15,043 nt of DNA, taken from contig JAEZRL010000021.1 in assembly GCA_023440945.1 (NCBI GenBank), positions 1 through 15,043 of the forward strand. The letters run 5' to 3'. The notes beneath the pieces were generated by a model. It saw only the letters and a program-made list of their open reading frames with translations, did not search any database and was not told the origin of the DNA. Shown here in pieces: positions 6,553-14,395 of this stretch. The position numbers and the translations under genes are program-made. Position 1 is the stretch's first letter, and each line of letters begins with the position of its first letter. This DNA is from Bacteroidota bacterium (lineage in GTDB: Bacteria > Bacteroidota > Bacteroidia > Chitinophagales > Chitinophagaceae).

Positions 6553-8583
6553 CTATAACATTTTCCTTAACGCAGGATTATTGTGTTCGGCATTTTTTTT
6601 ATCCAAAACCCCATTAAACAAATCCCCTTTCTTTTCAATTCTCTTACCAATATTTTCAATTGTAAAGTTGGATGGATGAAGTTTATCATTTACCTCCTTC
6701 CATTCGAGCGGTGTAGATACAGAAGGTATTTTATAAGGACGAACTGAATAAGGTGCAGCAAGTGTATCGGCTTCGTCATTCTGACTAAAATCAACAAACA
6801 AGTTACTCCCGCGTTTTGCAATGCTAACTTCAACGGTGGTAATTTCAGGAACCATAAGATGAATTTCCGTGCAAATATTCTTTGCCAAAAATCTTGCTTC
6901 TTTATAATTAAATCCGGAACAGGGCAGGTACAAATGCATTCCTGTTTTACCGGATGTTTTAGGAAATGCTTTTAACTTGTTTGCATCGAAATATTCCTTT
7001 GCAGCTTTTGCCGTTTCAATAACCTTATTAAAATCTTCATCTGAAGGATCCAGATCTATTACAATATAATCCGGTTTAAGCGGACTTTGCACTCTCGAAT
7101 TCCACGGATTAACATCAATGCATCCGAGGTTGATCATGTATAATAACGTTGCCTCGTTGTTGCATATAAGGTAATCGATAACGTCTCTCTTTCCTTTCTT
7201 TTTGTGTTTTCGTGGAGTTGAAAAAATATCAGCACATTCTGGCTGATGACCTTCCATATCCTTTATATAAAGTCCGGGAGCATTGGGAGCAATATGTTTC
7301 ACATGCAAGGAGAGTGGGCGATCCCTCAAATAAGGCAAAATGTATTCCTGCACGGAATGATAATATTGGATCAATTGCGCTTTGGGAATCTTTTCTTTTT
7401 CCCACAGCGCCTTCTCAACATTGGTAAGTTCAATATCACAATCACCGAACGTAAATACATCCTTGCTGGTAATTTCAACACGTTCTAATTCCGGCCAGTT
7501 GCTTCCTTCAGTAGAAACTTTATTGCTGGCGGAAGAATCGCTTTTATTTTCTTCCTTGATTACACGTTCATTCTTATTATCATTCTTCATATCAGTTGAA
7601 TTTTCCGTTGTTGAAATATCTGCAGGAACTTCTCTCGCAACATCCTTTGGATCTTTATCTTCCCTGAATCCTAAAAAAATGGCAGGCTTTCTTATCATGC
7701 CCGACTTCGTCCAGGTGGAGAATTTAAAGTTGCCAACATGAATAGGTTTGCACCAATGAGCCTTCGTTTTTATTTCGATATCCTTTTCATTTACGAAAGG
7801 GCATTCTTCAATTTCATCTTTGCTCAATCGTTTATAAATATCCTTTATCACACTTTCCTTGAAACCGCTTCCGGAATGACCGATATAATAAAGATTGGCA
7901 TTATCATAGGCGCCGAACATAATAGTTCTGAAAGGTATGCCGGAAGTGCTTTCCTGCCAGCCACCAATTACAAATTCCTGCCTGATCTCTGTTGGAGTTT
8001 TCTCCCAGCTTCCTGATCTTTTCCCTTGTTCGTACCTGCTATCTTTCTGTTTGCTTACAACTCCCTCTAGTCCCATTTCCTTTACTTGTTCAAACAAAGC
8101 GTGTCCATCCTCAAAGGTTTCTATTATTCTGATTACATCCCCTGCAATGTTCAACTCCTGCAGTAACTGCTTACGCTCAGAAAGTGCAAGTCCGGTTACA
8201 TCATAACCATCGATCCAAATGATATCAAATACGTAATAAAAGATTGGATAACCACCCTTGTATTGTTTCTGTGTAAGATCGAAACTTGGCTTGCCTTGTT
8301 CATCAAAAACAACCACCTCTCCGTCCAATACAACATCCATTTTTAATTCACTTATTTCAACGGCAACTGGAGGATACTTAGAAGTATAATTTTGGGCGTT
8401 TCTGTAATGTAAAACTACCTGGTCTTTATTCTTATGGGCAACGATGCGGTAACCGTCCAATTTCAATTCATACAACCTTTTTGCATCATTGTGTACTTCT
8501 CTTACGAGCAGGCATTCCATCGGCTTTACAACAGAAGGGAAAGATCTTTTTTCACCTTTCTGAATTATTTTTTTTGTGTTCAT
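6553..8583 (-). CDS. ligD: DNA ligase D, ligase plus polymerase domains
   Basis: This is the main enzyme of bacterial non-homologous end joining, which fills in and seals double-strand breaks brought together by Ku. The 676 residues form two domains. An ATP-dependent ligase spans about 1-315: the AMP-accepting Lys41 is in KLDGYR, LDGEVVVFD is at 86-94, EGVVSK at 173-178 and WEKTP at 193-197. An archaeo-eukaryotic primase-type polymerase spans about 380-650: the metal ligands Asp510 and Asp512 are in VIDLDPS, SGKTGMH is at 544-550 and Asp598 is in FVDFSQND. A Ser/Asn/Lys/Glu-rich linker (about 318-365) joins them. The 3'-phosphoesterase domain found in many LigD proteins is absent. No Ku gene is visible. 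A small frameshifted gene ends 14 bp upstream, suggesting one transcript. Confidence 0.95.
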   Translation of the reverse strand: MNTKKIIQKGEKRSFPSVVKPMECLLVREVHNDAKRLYELKLDGYRIVAHKNKDQVVLHYRNAQNYTSKYPPVAVEISELKMDVVLDGEVVVFDEQGKPSFDLTQKQYKGGYPIFYYVFDIIWIDGYDVTGLALSERKQLLQELNIAGDVIRIIETFEDGHALFEQVKEMGLEGVVSKQKDSRYEQGKRSGSWEKTPTEIRQEFVIGGWQESTSGIPFRTIMFGAYDNANLYYIGHSGSGFKESVIKDIYKRLSKDEIEECPFVNEKDIEIKTKAHWCKPIHVGNFKFSTWTKSGMIRKPAIFLGFREDKDPKDVAREVPADISTTENSTDMKNDNKNERVIKEENKSDSSASNKVSTEGSNWPELERVEITSKDVFTFGDCDIELTNVEKALWEKEKIPKAQLIQYYHSVQEYILPYLRDRPLSLHVKHIAPNAPGLYIKDMEGHQPECADIFSTPRKHKKKGKRDVIDYLICNNEATLLYMINLGCIDVNPWNSRVQSPLKPDYIVIDLDPSDEDFNKVIETAKAAKEYFDANKLKAFPKTSGKTGMHLYLPCSGFNYKEARFLAKNICTEIHLMVPEITTVEVSIAKRGSNLFVDFSQNDEADTLAAPYSVRPYKIPSVSTPLEWKEVNDKLHPSNFTIENIGKRIEKKGDLFNGVLDKKNAEHNNPALRKML

Positions 8584-8597
8584 TATTCTTCTTCAGT

Positions 8598-8851
8598 TCA
8601 ACCTGTTTCTTTATTACGAATGGGAATACTAAAATCATTTATGTTCTTGATCTCCACCTCGCTCATTTGGTCCCATGAATCTTTTGGACGACTGAACCAA
8701 AATGTATACATGACCAGATCTTCAAGTATTTCCGCATCTGCGGGATTGATGATAGCACCATGATAAATAATTCGATCCTCTTTTCATCTATTCGGCAATT
8801 GAAGTCAAAATGGTGAAAGTTGATGTTTAAGTTGAAATAGAGTGTGCGCAT
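8598..8851 (-). pseudogene. Small gene upstream of ligD, broken by one frameshift
   Basis: On the minus strand an ATG at 8851 opens MRTLYFNLNINFHHFDF...CRIDEK. The frame then switches at a run of four T on the plus strand (8781-8784). The next frame continues in a clearly protein-like way (DRIIYHGAIINPADAEILE, then VMYTFWFSRPKDSWDQMSE) to a TGA at 8598-8600. Restoring one A to the minus-strand run would give a single protein of about 84 residues, ending 14 bp before the ligD start. I recognise no family. It may be a true pseudogene, or intact with a one-base homopolymer error in the sequence. Its position suggests it was or is the first gene of the ligD transcript. Confidence 0.6.
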
Positions 8852-9005
8852 GTTTTAGATAGAACAAGCACAATGCCAGTTACAATATAAAATGGGATTT
8901 GAGAATGTAAGATGCTTTTAGTACAAAAAGATGAATTTGCTATTGAACATTTTTAATTTAGGAAGGCTGTTATTACCCGGGCATTTGTATTGATTAAATA
9001 GAAGT

Positions 9006-9280
9006 ATGAACATAAAAGAAAAAGAAGAATTTCAAATTAATTATAAAGGTCAGTCAGTTAATGTAACCAGTTATGGGAGAGTCGCATATAACGTTCCTTA
9101 TTCATCTGCCAAAAGGAGATGTATTGACTTACATGGATGAGGTGGAAGGTGATTCAATTGGGTTGGAGGAGAGCAAGGGGGGAAACAGAACTATCCCTTG
9201 CTTTAGGTGAGTCTATAACCGATCTGGAAAAGCGTGTAATTTTGTATGACATACAAACAGTAGGGCCGTATGTTAGGTAG
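9006..9280 (+). pseudogene. Small unknown gene broken by two frameshifts
   Basis: From the ATG at 9006 the reading is MNIKEKEEFQINYKGQSVNV and onward to about 9095. The +1 frame then continues as LIHLPKGDVLTYMDEVEGDS. At a run of six G (9177-9182) the frame shifts again to ETELSLALGESITDLEKR and stops at 9278-9280. Removing one G and repairing one base near 9095-9100 would give a protein of about 92 residues. This resembles small Bacteroidota proteins that open with a beta hairpin and end in an amphipathic helix, as the gene at 1452 does, but I cannot name a family. Confidence 0.5.
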
Positions 9281-9990
9281 CTGTTACTTTTCGAAGCGGA
9301 ATAACACACTCGTTTGACTTGCTGGTTGGTGCAGATGGATTGCATTCAAACTTTCGGAACCTGATTTTTGGAACAGAAACCGATTTTGAAAATATTATGG
9401 CTATTATACCTCTTCTTATACATAGATAATCTTTCTTATGGCAGCAGGGCGTTTTCCATGTATAATGTTCCCTGCAAGCAGGTAGCGATATATTCATACA
9501 ACGAGAACAAGACCGCGGCTTTTTTTATTTTCACTTCAGAGTAAAGCTGTTATATAAACATCATGATATTGAAAAACAAAAGCAAATACTGAAAGATGAA
9601 TTTATGAATGCGGGTTGGAAATGCCCTCAACTGCTTTCGAAAATTGACTCAACATCAGACTTTTATTTTGATTCTATCAGTCAGATTAAAATGAAAAATT
9701 GGTCTAAAGGCAGAATAACCTTAGTTGGTGATGCGTGTTATTGCCCATCTTTATTATCGGGAAAAGGTTCCACTTTAGCAATGGCAGGTGCGTATATTCT
9801 TGCCGGAGAATTAAAACAAGCAAATGGTGCCTATAAAAGAGCATTTGGACAATATGAAAACATCTTACCACAAAGCTATTTTGGAATATGGCTGAGAAAT
9901 AAAGTATTTAGGTTAATGTCCGTATCATTTTTTTCAAAAATATTATTAAATCAATTTAAAGACAAAGGACTAAAATTTAAAGAGTATTAG
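9281..9990 (+). pseudogene. C-terminal remnant of an FAD-dependent monooxygenase
   Basis: The intact enzyme would be a flavin-dependent hydroxylase of the p-hydroxybenzoate hydroxylase type, using NAD(P)H and oxygen. The remnant begins in the middle of the fold: VTFRSGITHSFDLLVGADG followed by LHSNFRNLIFGTE is the conserved DG/GADG region. It then passes through frame changes near 9391, 9422 and 9540. The last uninterrupted part (from about 9555 to 9990) carries RITLVGDACYCPSLLSGKG followed by STLAMAGAYILAGEL, the GD motif that contacts FAD ribitol, and then a C-terminal helix. The first roughly 150-180 residues, including the GxGxxG FAD-binding start, are absent. The combination of N-terminal loss and several frameshifts shows real decay, so it should not make an active enzyme. 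Confidence 0.8.
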
Positions 9991-10424
9991 TAAGCACTGG
10001 CTTTAAAAAAGCCCCGTGTAGAAACAGGAGGCAGGCCATCTAAAACTAACATCTATGAAAAAGTAAGATCAGATTTTTACATGAATTCTTTTGCAAGAAT
10101 AGTACGCTTGCCAGTTTTGACTGTCCTGCACCGTTATGTGTAGGATATTTTAAAACCATTATGCAAGAGGACCACAACTAAGCTGATTTGCCTGACTACG
10201 AACAGTCACCTTTCAACAACATTGCACCTAATAGTATTAGTTACGCAATTGTGACACCAGTTATTTAGGCGAATGTCATTGCTCTGCTGCCCTCTAGGAA
10301 GAAGCTTATTTTGCTGACACTTATACTCCACAACAACATTTAGCGAGTATTTTTCACCCGCCAAGAGTTTAATCATTTCGCACAAAAGAGACTTCTCTAA
10401 TTTATTAAACTAAAAAAATATTGT
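9991..10424. other. Decayed stretch without an intact gene
   Basis: A short stem GGCTTT/AAAGCC (9999-10013, loop AAA, no T tract) follows the monooxygenase remnant. Protein-like pieces then appear in the plus-strand frames. One is LKKPRVETGGRPSKTNIYEK, from about 10000 to a TAG at about 10141. The next reads GYFKTIMQEDHN, a stop, then DLPDYEQSPFNNIAPNSISY (about 10140-10260). A third has an in-frame stop and ends EEAYFADTYTPQQHLASIFH with PPRV and a stop near 10370. I do not recognise any of these. They look like remains of one or more lost genes. Confidence 0.4.
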
Positions 10425-10812
10425 ATGAATAGTGTTCAAATGCACTTGGCGTTAACGCATGTGCCTGTTATTTTATCTTTAGTGGGATTAGTAATGCTCG
10501 TAGTAACATTTTTTATACAAAACTCCACTATTACAAAAGCATCTTATATTTTGATTGCAGGCATTGCGTCTACCCGTTTTCTTCACCGGGGAAGGTACAG
10601 AAGAAGCTATTGGAAATTTGCCAGGAGTATCGGATGCGGTTATTGAAAGGCATGAAGAGGTGGCAAAATCAGCAATGGTTTCTATTGCCGCCGCAGGGCT
10701 TGTGGCTTTAACAGCACTGTTTTCTTTCAAATGGCGGACAACAGCCCGTGTTTTTAAGGTTGTCGTGTTACTTCTGTCTATCACTTACTATTCTGCAGTG
10801 CAGCACTTCTAA
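10425..10812 (+). pseudogene. Small multi-pass membrane protein gene, frameshifted and rearranged at its 3' end
   Basis: From the ATG at 10425 the reading is MNSVQMHLALTHVPVILSLV with two hydrophobic segments. A frameshift near 10566 follows, then LPVFFTGEGTEEAIGNLPGV and IERHEEVAKSAM, then two more hydrophobic segments up to about 10785. The HxPV start, the TGEGxEE loop and the LPGVS-x-IExHEE loop match a four-helix Bacteroidota membrane protein that I recall as DUF2231-like; the name is uncertain. The tail after about 10785 (YYSAVQHF) does not fit. The C-terminus expected for this family is instead encoded on the other strand at 10781-10850. The gene is therefore broken at two places. Confidence 0.6.
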
Positions 10813-10850
10813 TTTCTGTGTGACGTATTTGTCCACTTGCTTTAAGGAGA
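10781..10850 (-). pseudogene. C-terminal fragment of the same membrane-protein family, in inverted orientation
   Basis: On the minus strand a short frame ends ASGQIRHTEIRSAALQNSK followed by TGA at 10781-10783. As I recall, GGxIRHTEIR is the usual C-terminal signature of the membrane-protein family whose N-terminal and middle parts lie directly upstream on the plus strand (10425 to about 10785). The fragment abuts the plus-strand remnant at the point where that remnant loses family likeness. A local inversion of the 3' end is the simplest explanation; a second decayed copy on the minus strand is the alternative. Confidence 0.4.
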
Positions 10851-11161
10851 TTGTAGGTCGCATTTACTTTACCTATACCACATATTAAGTGGTTATACTT
10901 CACGAACAAATCTGAAGCTTCAGAGGACAATGCGAATGTGAACAATACTTTCCCGAGAGGGAAAGAATGTTTTTGACTTATTATTACCATCAGTGCAAAA
11001 TTAGCCATTCGGCTTACTTGCTTTTTGCAATAATTGTATTAAGGCAAAGCAGGTAGGCTTTTTAAAATGTGTTACTATTAATAATCACATTTTTACTTGC
11101 AGAAACTGATTAGAGAGAGAAGAGACATCCTTTTATGGATAAGGATTGAAAGTAAGCTGGC
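10851..11161. other. Intergenic stretch with hairpins
   Basis: No gene is recognised. It contains the hairpin at 10948-10965 and a 6-bp stem, ATCCTT/AAGGAT (11127-11146). The latter lies about 15 bp beyond the stop of the minus-strand hydrolase gene and is followed in that direction by a pyrimidine-rich run, so it may help end that transcript. A minus-strand open frame from 11008 to 10781 crosses this region, but only its last part looks like protein. Confidence 0.4.
10948..10970 (+). terminator. Hairpin, possible intrinsic terminator
   Basis: CTTTCCC (10948-10954) and GGGAAAG (10959-10965) form a perfect 7-bp stem closed by GAGA, a GNRA-type tetraloop. Five T follow shortly after the stem, separated from it by AATG. 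It lies downstream of the broken membrane-protein gene on the plus strand and could be its surviving terminator. The gap before the T tract makes it a weak example. Confidence 0.35.
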
Positions 11162-12922
11162 CTAATATTTACTTATAAATTCTCCAAGCTTTTGATATCC
11201 TTCGTCATTAGGATGAAGGCCATCTGCAAACAAAGACTCGTTTATCTTTTGATCATTTTTTAGAAAAAGCTTTCCTGCATCCGCATACTGTACTTTTGAA
11301 CCAAATTTTATTGCAGAAAGCGCTTGGTTAAGCTTTTTGATACGATCTTCCATATCTCTCCGAGGAAGAATACTCATCAACAAGATATTTGCTGCAGGTT
11401 GTTTTATTTTTATCGCTTTAATTAAAAACTTTAATCCCTCTATAATTTCCTTATCGCTGTTAATTTGTAAATTATTTGTACCGATCATTAGTACGATTTG
11501 CTTTGATGAGATACTATCAAGTTCTCCGTGATACACACGCCACAGTACATTTTCAATTCTGTCCCACCCAAAGCCAAGGTTTACCGCTTGTTGTGGCGCA
11601 AAGAATTTTTTCCATGATTCAACACCTCGTGCAATTGGAGCAGTAGGTTTTCCTGCCCAATAATGAGTGATAGAATTGCCAATCAAAACAAGCTGAGGTG
11701 GATGTAATTTGTTATGAGCTAATATTTCATTGTGTCTTGTTTCCCAATCATAAATGGCAGCATCGCGATGTTGTGTAACAGGAATTGTTGTACTAATATA
11801 TCCAACAGGTTCATCAATGATTTCTCTTATCTTTTTCTCATAAGCATTTGCATAATTCATCATGCCTATATCGTTGGGATGTGTTCCGTCTACAGTTGAT
11901 TCGATATCCTGTCCAATCTCATTTTTTGTAAGCCGGTAAATATTTTTCGTGCCTTTGGCAGTCAGGGAATCAAACTCCTGTTCTTGTGTTGTGTTTAAAA
12001 GCTGTGTCTCTTTTTTGCTGCCGGGATTTATCTCTTCATCCATATATCCATCATGATCAGTAAGTAGTATTGGAATATTCGGCCTTTTATTTTGCAGTTG
12101 TCGCACTGATTCTACTATTCTTTTCTTCAATTCTTCATTAGTAACATTACCGGGAGTAAGATTTGGCAAACAATCAAGCACATATAACTTTGCATTTACT
12201 TCAGTGATCAAACTTATCAATTCCTTTTCCAGTCTTCCCTTTCCTGAAAACCCAAGATTAATGACGGGTCTATCCAGTTTCCTGCTTAGTATGTTTGTCC
12301 AAGCAAGACCCGGACGTGTTGCGCAACCGCCTTGTGCAATAGAAGTTCCGTAAACTAAAATAGGATTTTCCTTTCGGGCGGGCAATGGAGTAAATAAATT
12401 TGAATCTGGCACATTTACTTCCAGCCACTTCACTGAATTGTATAACGGCAGATACAGTGTGTATTCGAAAGGATTCTTGTATTCATCTGCAGCGGACATG
12501 CCCTTAAACCGATACGTGATTGTATCGCCAAATGAATATCGGCCAGCACACCAGAGCCATTTACCGTCACTATTTTTAGCATAAAGATCAACGCCACTTA
12601 CCCCAGTTGCAGGCATGTGCGGAAATTGCAGACCTCCGGAGACAGCATATTTTACAATAATTTCATTTGCATTTGTTCTGAATCGAAGGCTGAGACCTGC
12701 GCTGTTTTGAGAAAGACTCCACACCTCTTTGCGAACTAAGTTTTCTGCTTTTGCCGGTAACCGGTCATAAAAATTTTTAACCTGTTTTGGCCATCCCTGG
12801 CCTTCCAAAACTTGAAGTGTATCCAAAGCCGGGTTCCACTTTTTATAAGTAGTTACTTTTTGCGAAAAACCATGCAGGATAAATATTGAAGCAGATAATA
12901 GGAGGATAATTTTACAATTCAT
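11162..12922 (-). CDS. Secreted protein with two SGNH/GDSL hydrolase domains
   Basis: SGNH enzymes are serine esterases, often deacetylating or de-esterifying carbohydrates. A signal peptide (residues 1-21, ILLLSASIFILHGFSQ) sends this 586-residue protein out of the cytoplasm. Next comes a beta-rich N-terminal domain with GVDLY at 110-114 (GxDLY family, PF14607). The first SGNH domain (PF14606-like) has Ser194 in YGTSI, Gly224 in NLGFSG and Asp345/His348 in DGTHPND. The second SGNH domain, closer to PAF-acetylhydrolase types, has Ser417 in IGNSI, Gly450 in NLGFG, Asn483 in GTNN and Asp567/His570 in DGLHPND. Both catalytic sets are complete. Substrate is unknown; polysaccharide acyl groups are a reasonable guess. 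It appears monocistronic. Confidence 0.9.
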   Translation of the reverse strand: MNCKIILLLSASIFILHGFSQKVTTYKKWNPALDTLQVLEGQGWPKQVKNFYDRLPAKAENLVRKEVWSLSQNSAGLSLRFRTNANEIIVKYAVSGGLQFPHMPATGVSGVDLYAKNSDGKWLWCAGRYSFGDTITYRFKGMSAADEYKNPFEYTLYLPLYNSVKWLEVNVPDSNLFTPLPARKENPILVYGTSIAQGGCATRPGLAWTNILSRKLDRPVINLGFSGKGRLEKELISLITEVNAKLYVLDCLPNLTPGNVTNEELKKRIVESVRQLQNKRPNIPILLTDHDGYMDEEINPGSKKETQLLNTTQEQEFDSLTAKGTKNIYRLTKNEIGQDIESTVDGTHPNDIGMMNYANAYEKKIREIIDEPVGYISTTIPVTQHRDAAIYDWETRHNEILAHNKLHPPQLVLIGNSITHYWAGKPTAPIARGVESWKKFFAPQQAVNLGFGWDRIENVLWRVYHGELDSISSKQIVLMIGTNNLQINSDKEIIEGLKFLIKAIKIKQPAANILLMSILPRRDMEDRIKKLNQALSAIKFGSKVQYADAGKLFLKNDQKINESLFADGLHPNDEGYQKLGEFISKY

Positions 12923-13270
12923 TAAACAAGTTTTGCTGTTATTGAAAATTAGTTTTGCTTTTTAACCTATAGCAATTTCTTAAATAATTAATTTTTGTTT
13001 CTGAAAAAGTTAAAACAAGCTATAATTTATCGCGTATGTTATTGCAAAACCAAATCATCATTTGTTTTTGCTTTTTAATATCAATGTTCCATAACTGCAG
13101 GTTGCTCATTTCTTACAAGCATTGTTCTAACATCAAATAAAAGCCGCATTTAATACGCTTTCTTTGAAAAAGATCATTGAAGTATAAATGAGATTAGAAT
13201 CCGAAAGAATAATTGAAGTAGTATGGTCTCTTCTCTTTTTGTTCTGATGACATATCTTCTCTAAACTGTA
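12923..13270. other. Intergenic region between hydrolase and fbp
   Basis: This AT-rich spacer holds the predicted hydrolase promoter and a 13-base direct repeat, TTTTGCTTTTTAA (12953-12965 and 13066-13078). It also has a weak stem AAAGC/GCTTT (13140-13161) followed, on the minus strand, by a T-rich stretch that may act as a terminator for fbp. No open frame in it looks coding. Confidence 0.45.
12944..12975 (-). promoter_or_regulatory. Possible promoter of the double-SGNH hydrolase gene
   Basis: Read on the minus strand, TTG (12973-12975) and TAATTTTC (12944-12951, 7 of 8 to TAnnTTTG) are 21 bp apart. The -7 box would end about 21 bp before the ATG at 12922. A 9-bp direct repeat, AGTTTTGCT (12929-12937 and 12951-12959), overlaps this area. 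Consensus matching only. Confidence 0.3.
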
Positions 13271-14281
13271 TTACTCCTTCATATAACTTTCTAACTCCTC
13301 CACCATCTTTTTACTGCCGATAAATAAAGGCGTTCTTTCATGTAATTCTTTGGGCTGAATATCCAGAATTCTCTCTCTTCCATTTGTTGCTTTTCCACCG
13401 GCTACTTCAATAATAAAGGCGAAGGGATTACACTCGTATTGCAAACGTAATTTCCCGTTACGGTTATCTGCTGTTGAAGGATACATAAAAATTCCGCCCT
13501 TGATAAGATTACGGTGAAGATCAGCCACCATACTTCCGAAATAACGATGCGAATAGGGTCCGCCTGTTTCTTTTGTTTTCAACTGGCAGGCCGTGATATA
13601 CTTCTTTACAAATTCGTCATACTGAAAAAAATTGCCATGATTAACAGAATAAATTTTACCGGTCTCCGGACAATGCATATCAGGATGGCTTAAACAAAAC
13701 TCGCCGATAGACGGATCAAGTGTAAAACCGTTTACACCTCTACGTGTGGCATAAACGAGCATTGTTGATGAACCATAAATAATATATCCTGCAGCCACTT
13801 GTTTTGTACCTTGTTGAAGAAAATCTTCCTTTGTGCAGGGCTTTCCTCTTTCACTTATTCTCCTGTAAACACCAAAAATTGTCCCAATGGAAATATTTAC
13901 GTCAATGTTATTGCTTCCATCAACAGGATCGAACAATACAACATATTTGCTGTTGTTGCTTACCTCATCATCAAATATCACTACATCATCCATTTCTTCA
14001 CTTGCAACACCTGCACAACTGATGCCATGTCGTAACACGCCGGTAAATTGATTATTCGCAAAAACATCCAGCTTTTTTACATCTTCACCCTGTATGTTTG
14101 TTAAACCAGCATCCCCTAAAATATCTGCAAGACCTGCTTTATTTACTTCAACATTTACACGTTTTGCAGCAAGACCAATATCTCTTAATAAACTGCTTAA
14201 TTCTCCCGTTGCACCGGGAATGGTTCTTAGCTGTTGAATAGTAAATTCATCCAGTGTTTGAACTTTTCTGTTAATGATCAT
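13271..14281 (-). CDS. fbp: Fructose-1,6-bisphosphatase, class I
   Basis: This cytosolic enzyme removes the 1-phosphate from fructose 1,6-bisphosphate, the irreversible step of gluconeogenesis. The 336-residue length is normal for class I. The metal-binding Glu95-Glu96 (ASEEMDD) and the FDPVDGSNNID block (117-127, with Asp118 and Asp121) are intact. YSHRYFGSMVADLHRNL (243-259) is the family's active-site region, and GKLRLQYECNPFAF (276-289) contains the substrate lysine Lys277 and metal ligand Glu283. The gene is divergent from the aspartate kinase gene, with 114 bp between starts. A weak TAnnTTTG-like box (14301-14308, minus strand, 7 of 8) lies 20 bp before its ATG. Confidence 0.97.
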   Translation of the reverse strand: MIINRKVQTLDEFTIQQLRTIPGATGELSSLLRDIGLAAKRVNVEVNKAGLADILGDAGLTNIQGEDVKKLDVFANNQFTGVLRHGISCAGVASEEMDDVVIFDDEVSNNSKYVVLFDPVDGSNNIDVNISIGTIFGVYRRISERGKPCTKEDFLQQGTKQVAAGYIIYGSSTMLVYATRRGVNGFTLDPSIGEFCLSHPDMHCPETGKIYSVNHGNFFQYDEFVKKYITACQLKTKETGGPYSHRYFGSMVADLHRNLIKGGIFMYPSTADNRNGKLRLQYECNPFAFIIEVAGGKATNGRERILDIQPKELHERTPLFIGSKKMVEELESYMKE

Positions 14282-14323
14282 AGCAAAGCAATCTTTATTG
14301 TAAAGGTAAAACGGCTAATGGTT

Positions 14324-14351
14324 TTGCGTTTTTCATTCAAACTTATCTTTG
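14324..14351 (+). promoter_or_regulatory. Predicted promoter of the aspartate kinase gene
   Basis: TATCTTTG (14344-14351) is an exact match to the Bacteroidota -7 element TAnnTTTG. A TTG within TTTTG (14324-14326) stands 17 bp upstream, slightly closer than in the umuD'C promoter. The -7 box ends 44 bp before the ATG at 14396. Confidence 0.4.
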
Positions 14352-14395
14352 TTCACTTTCTACAGGCATTCTTTAATAAACATCAAACAAAACAG

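Noticed and set aside
9999..10013. Stem GGCTTT/AAAGCC as an intrinsic terminator
   Set aside because: No T tract follows on either strand and the loop is three bases, so terminator function is not supported.
10781..11008. Minus-strand 75-residue open frame as a gene of its own
   Set aside because: Only its last 20 or so residues look like protein, and these match the end of the neighbouring broken gene; the rest overlaps a hairpin and reads as intergenic sequence.
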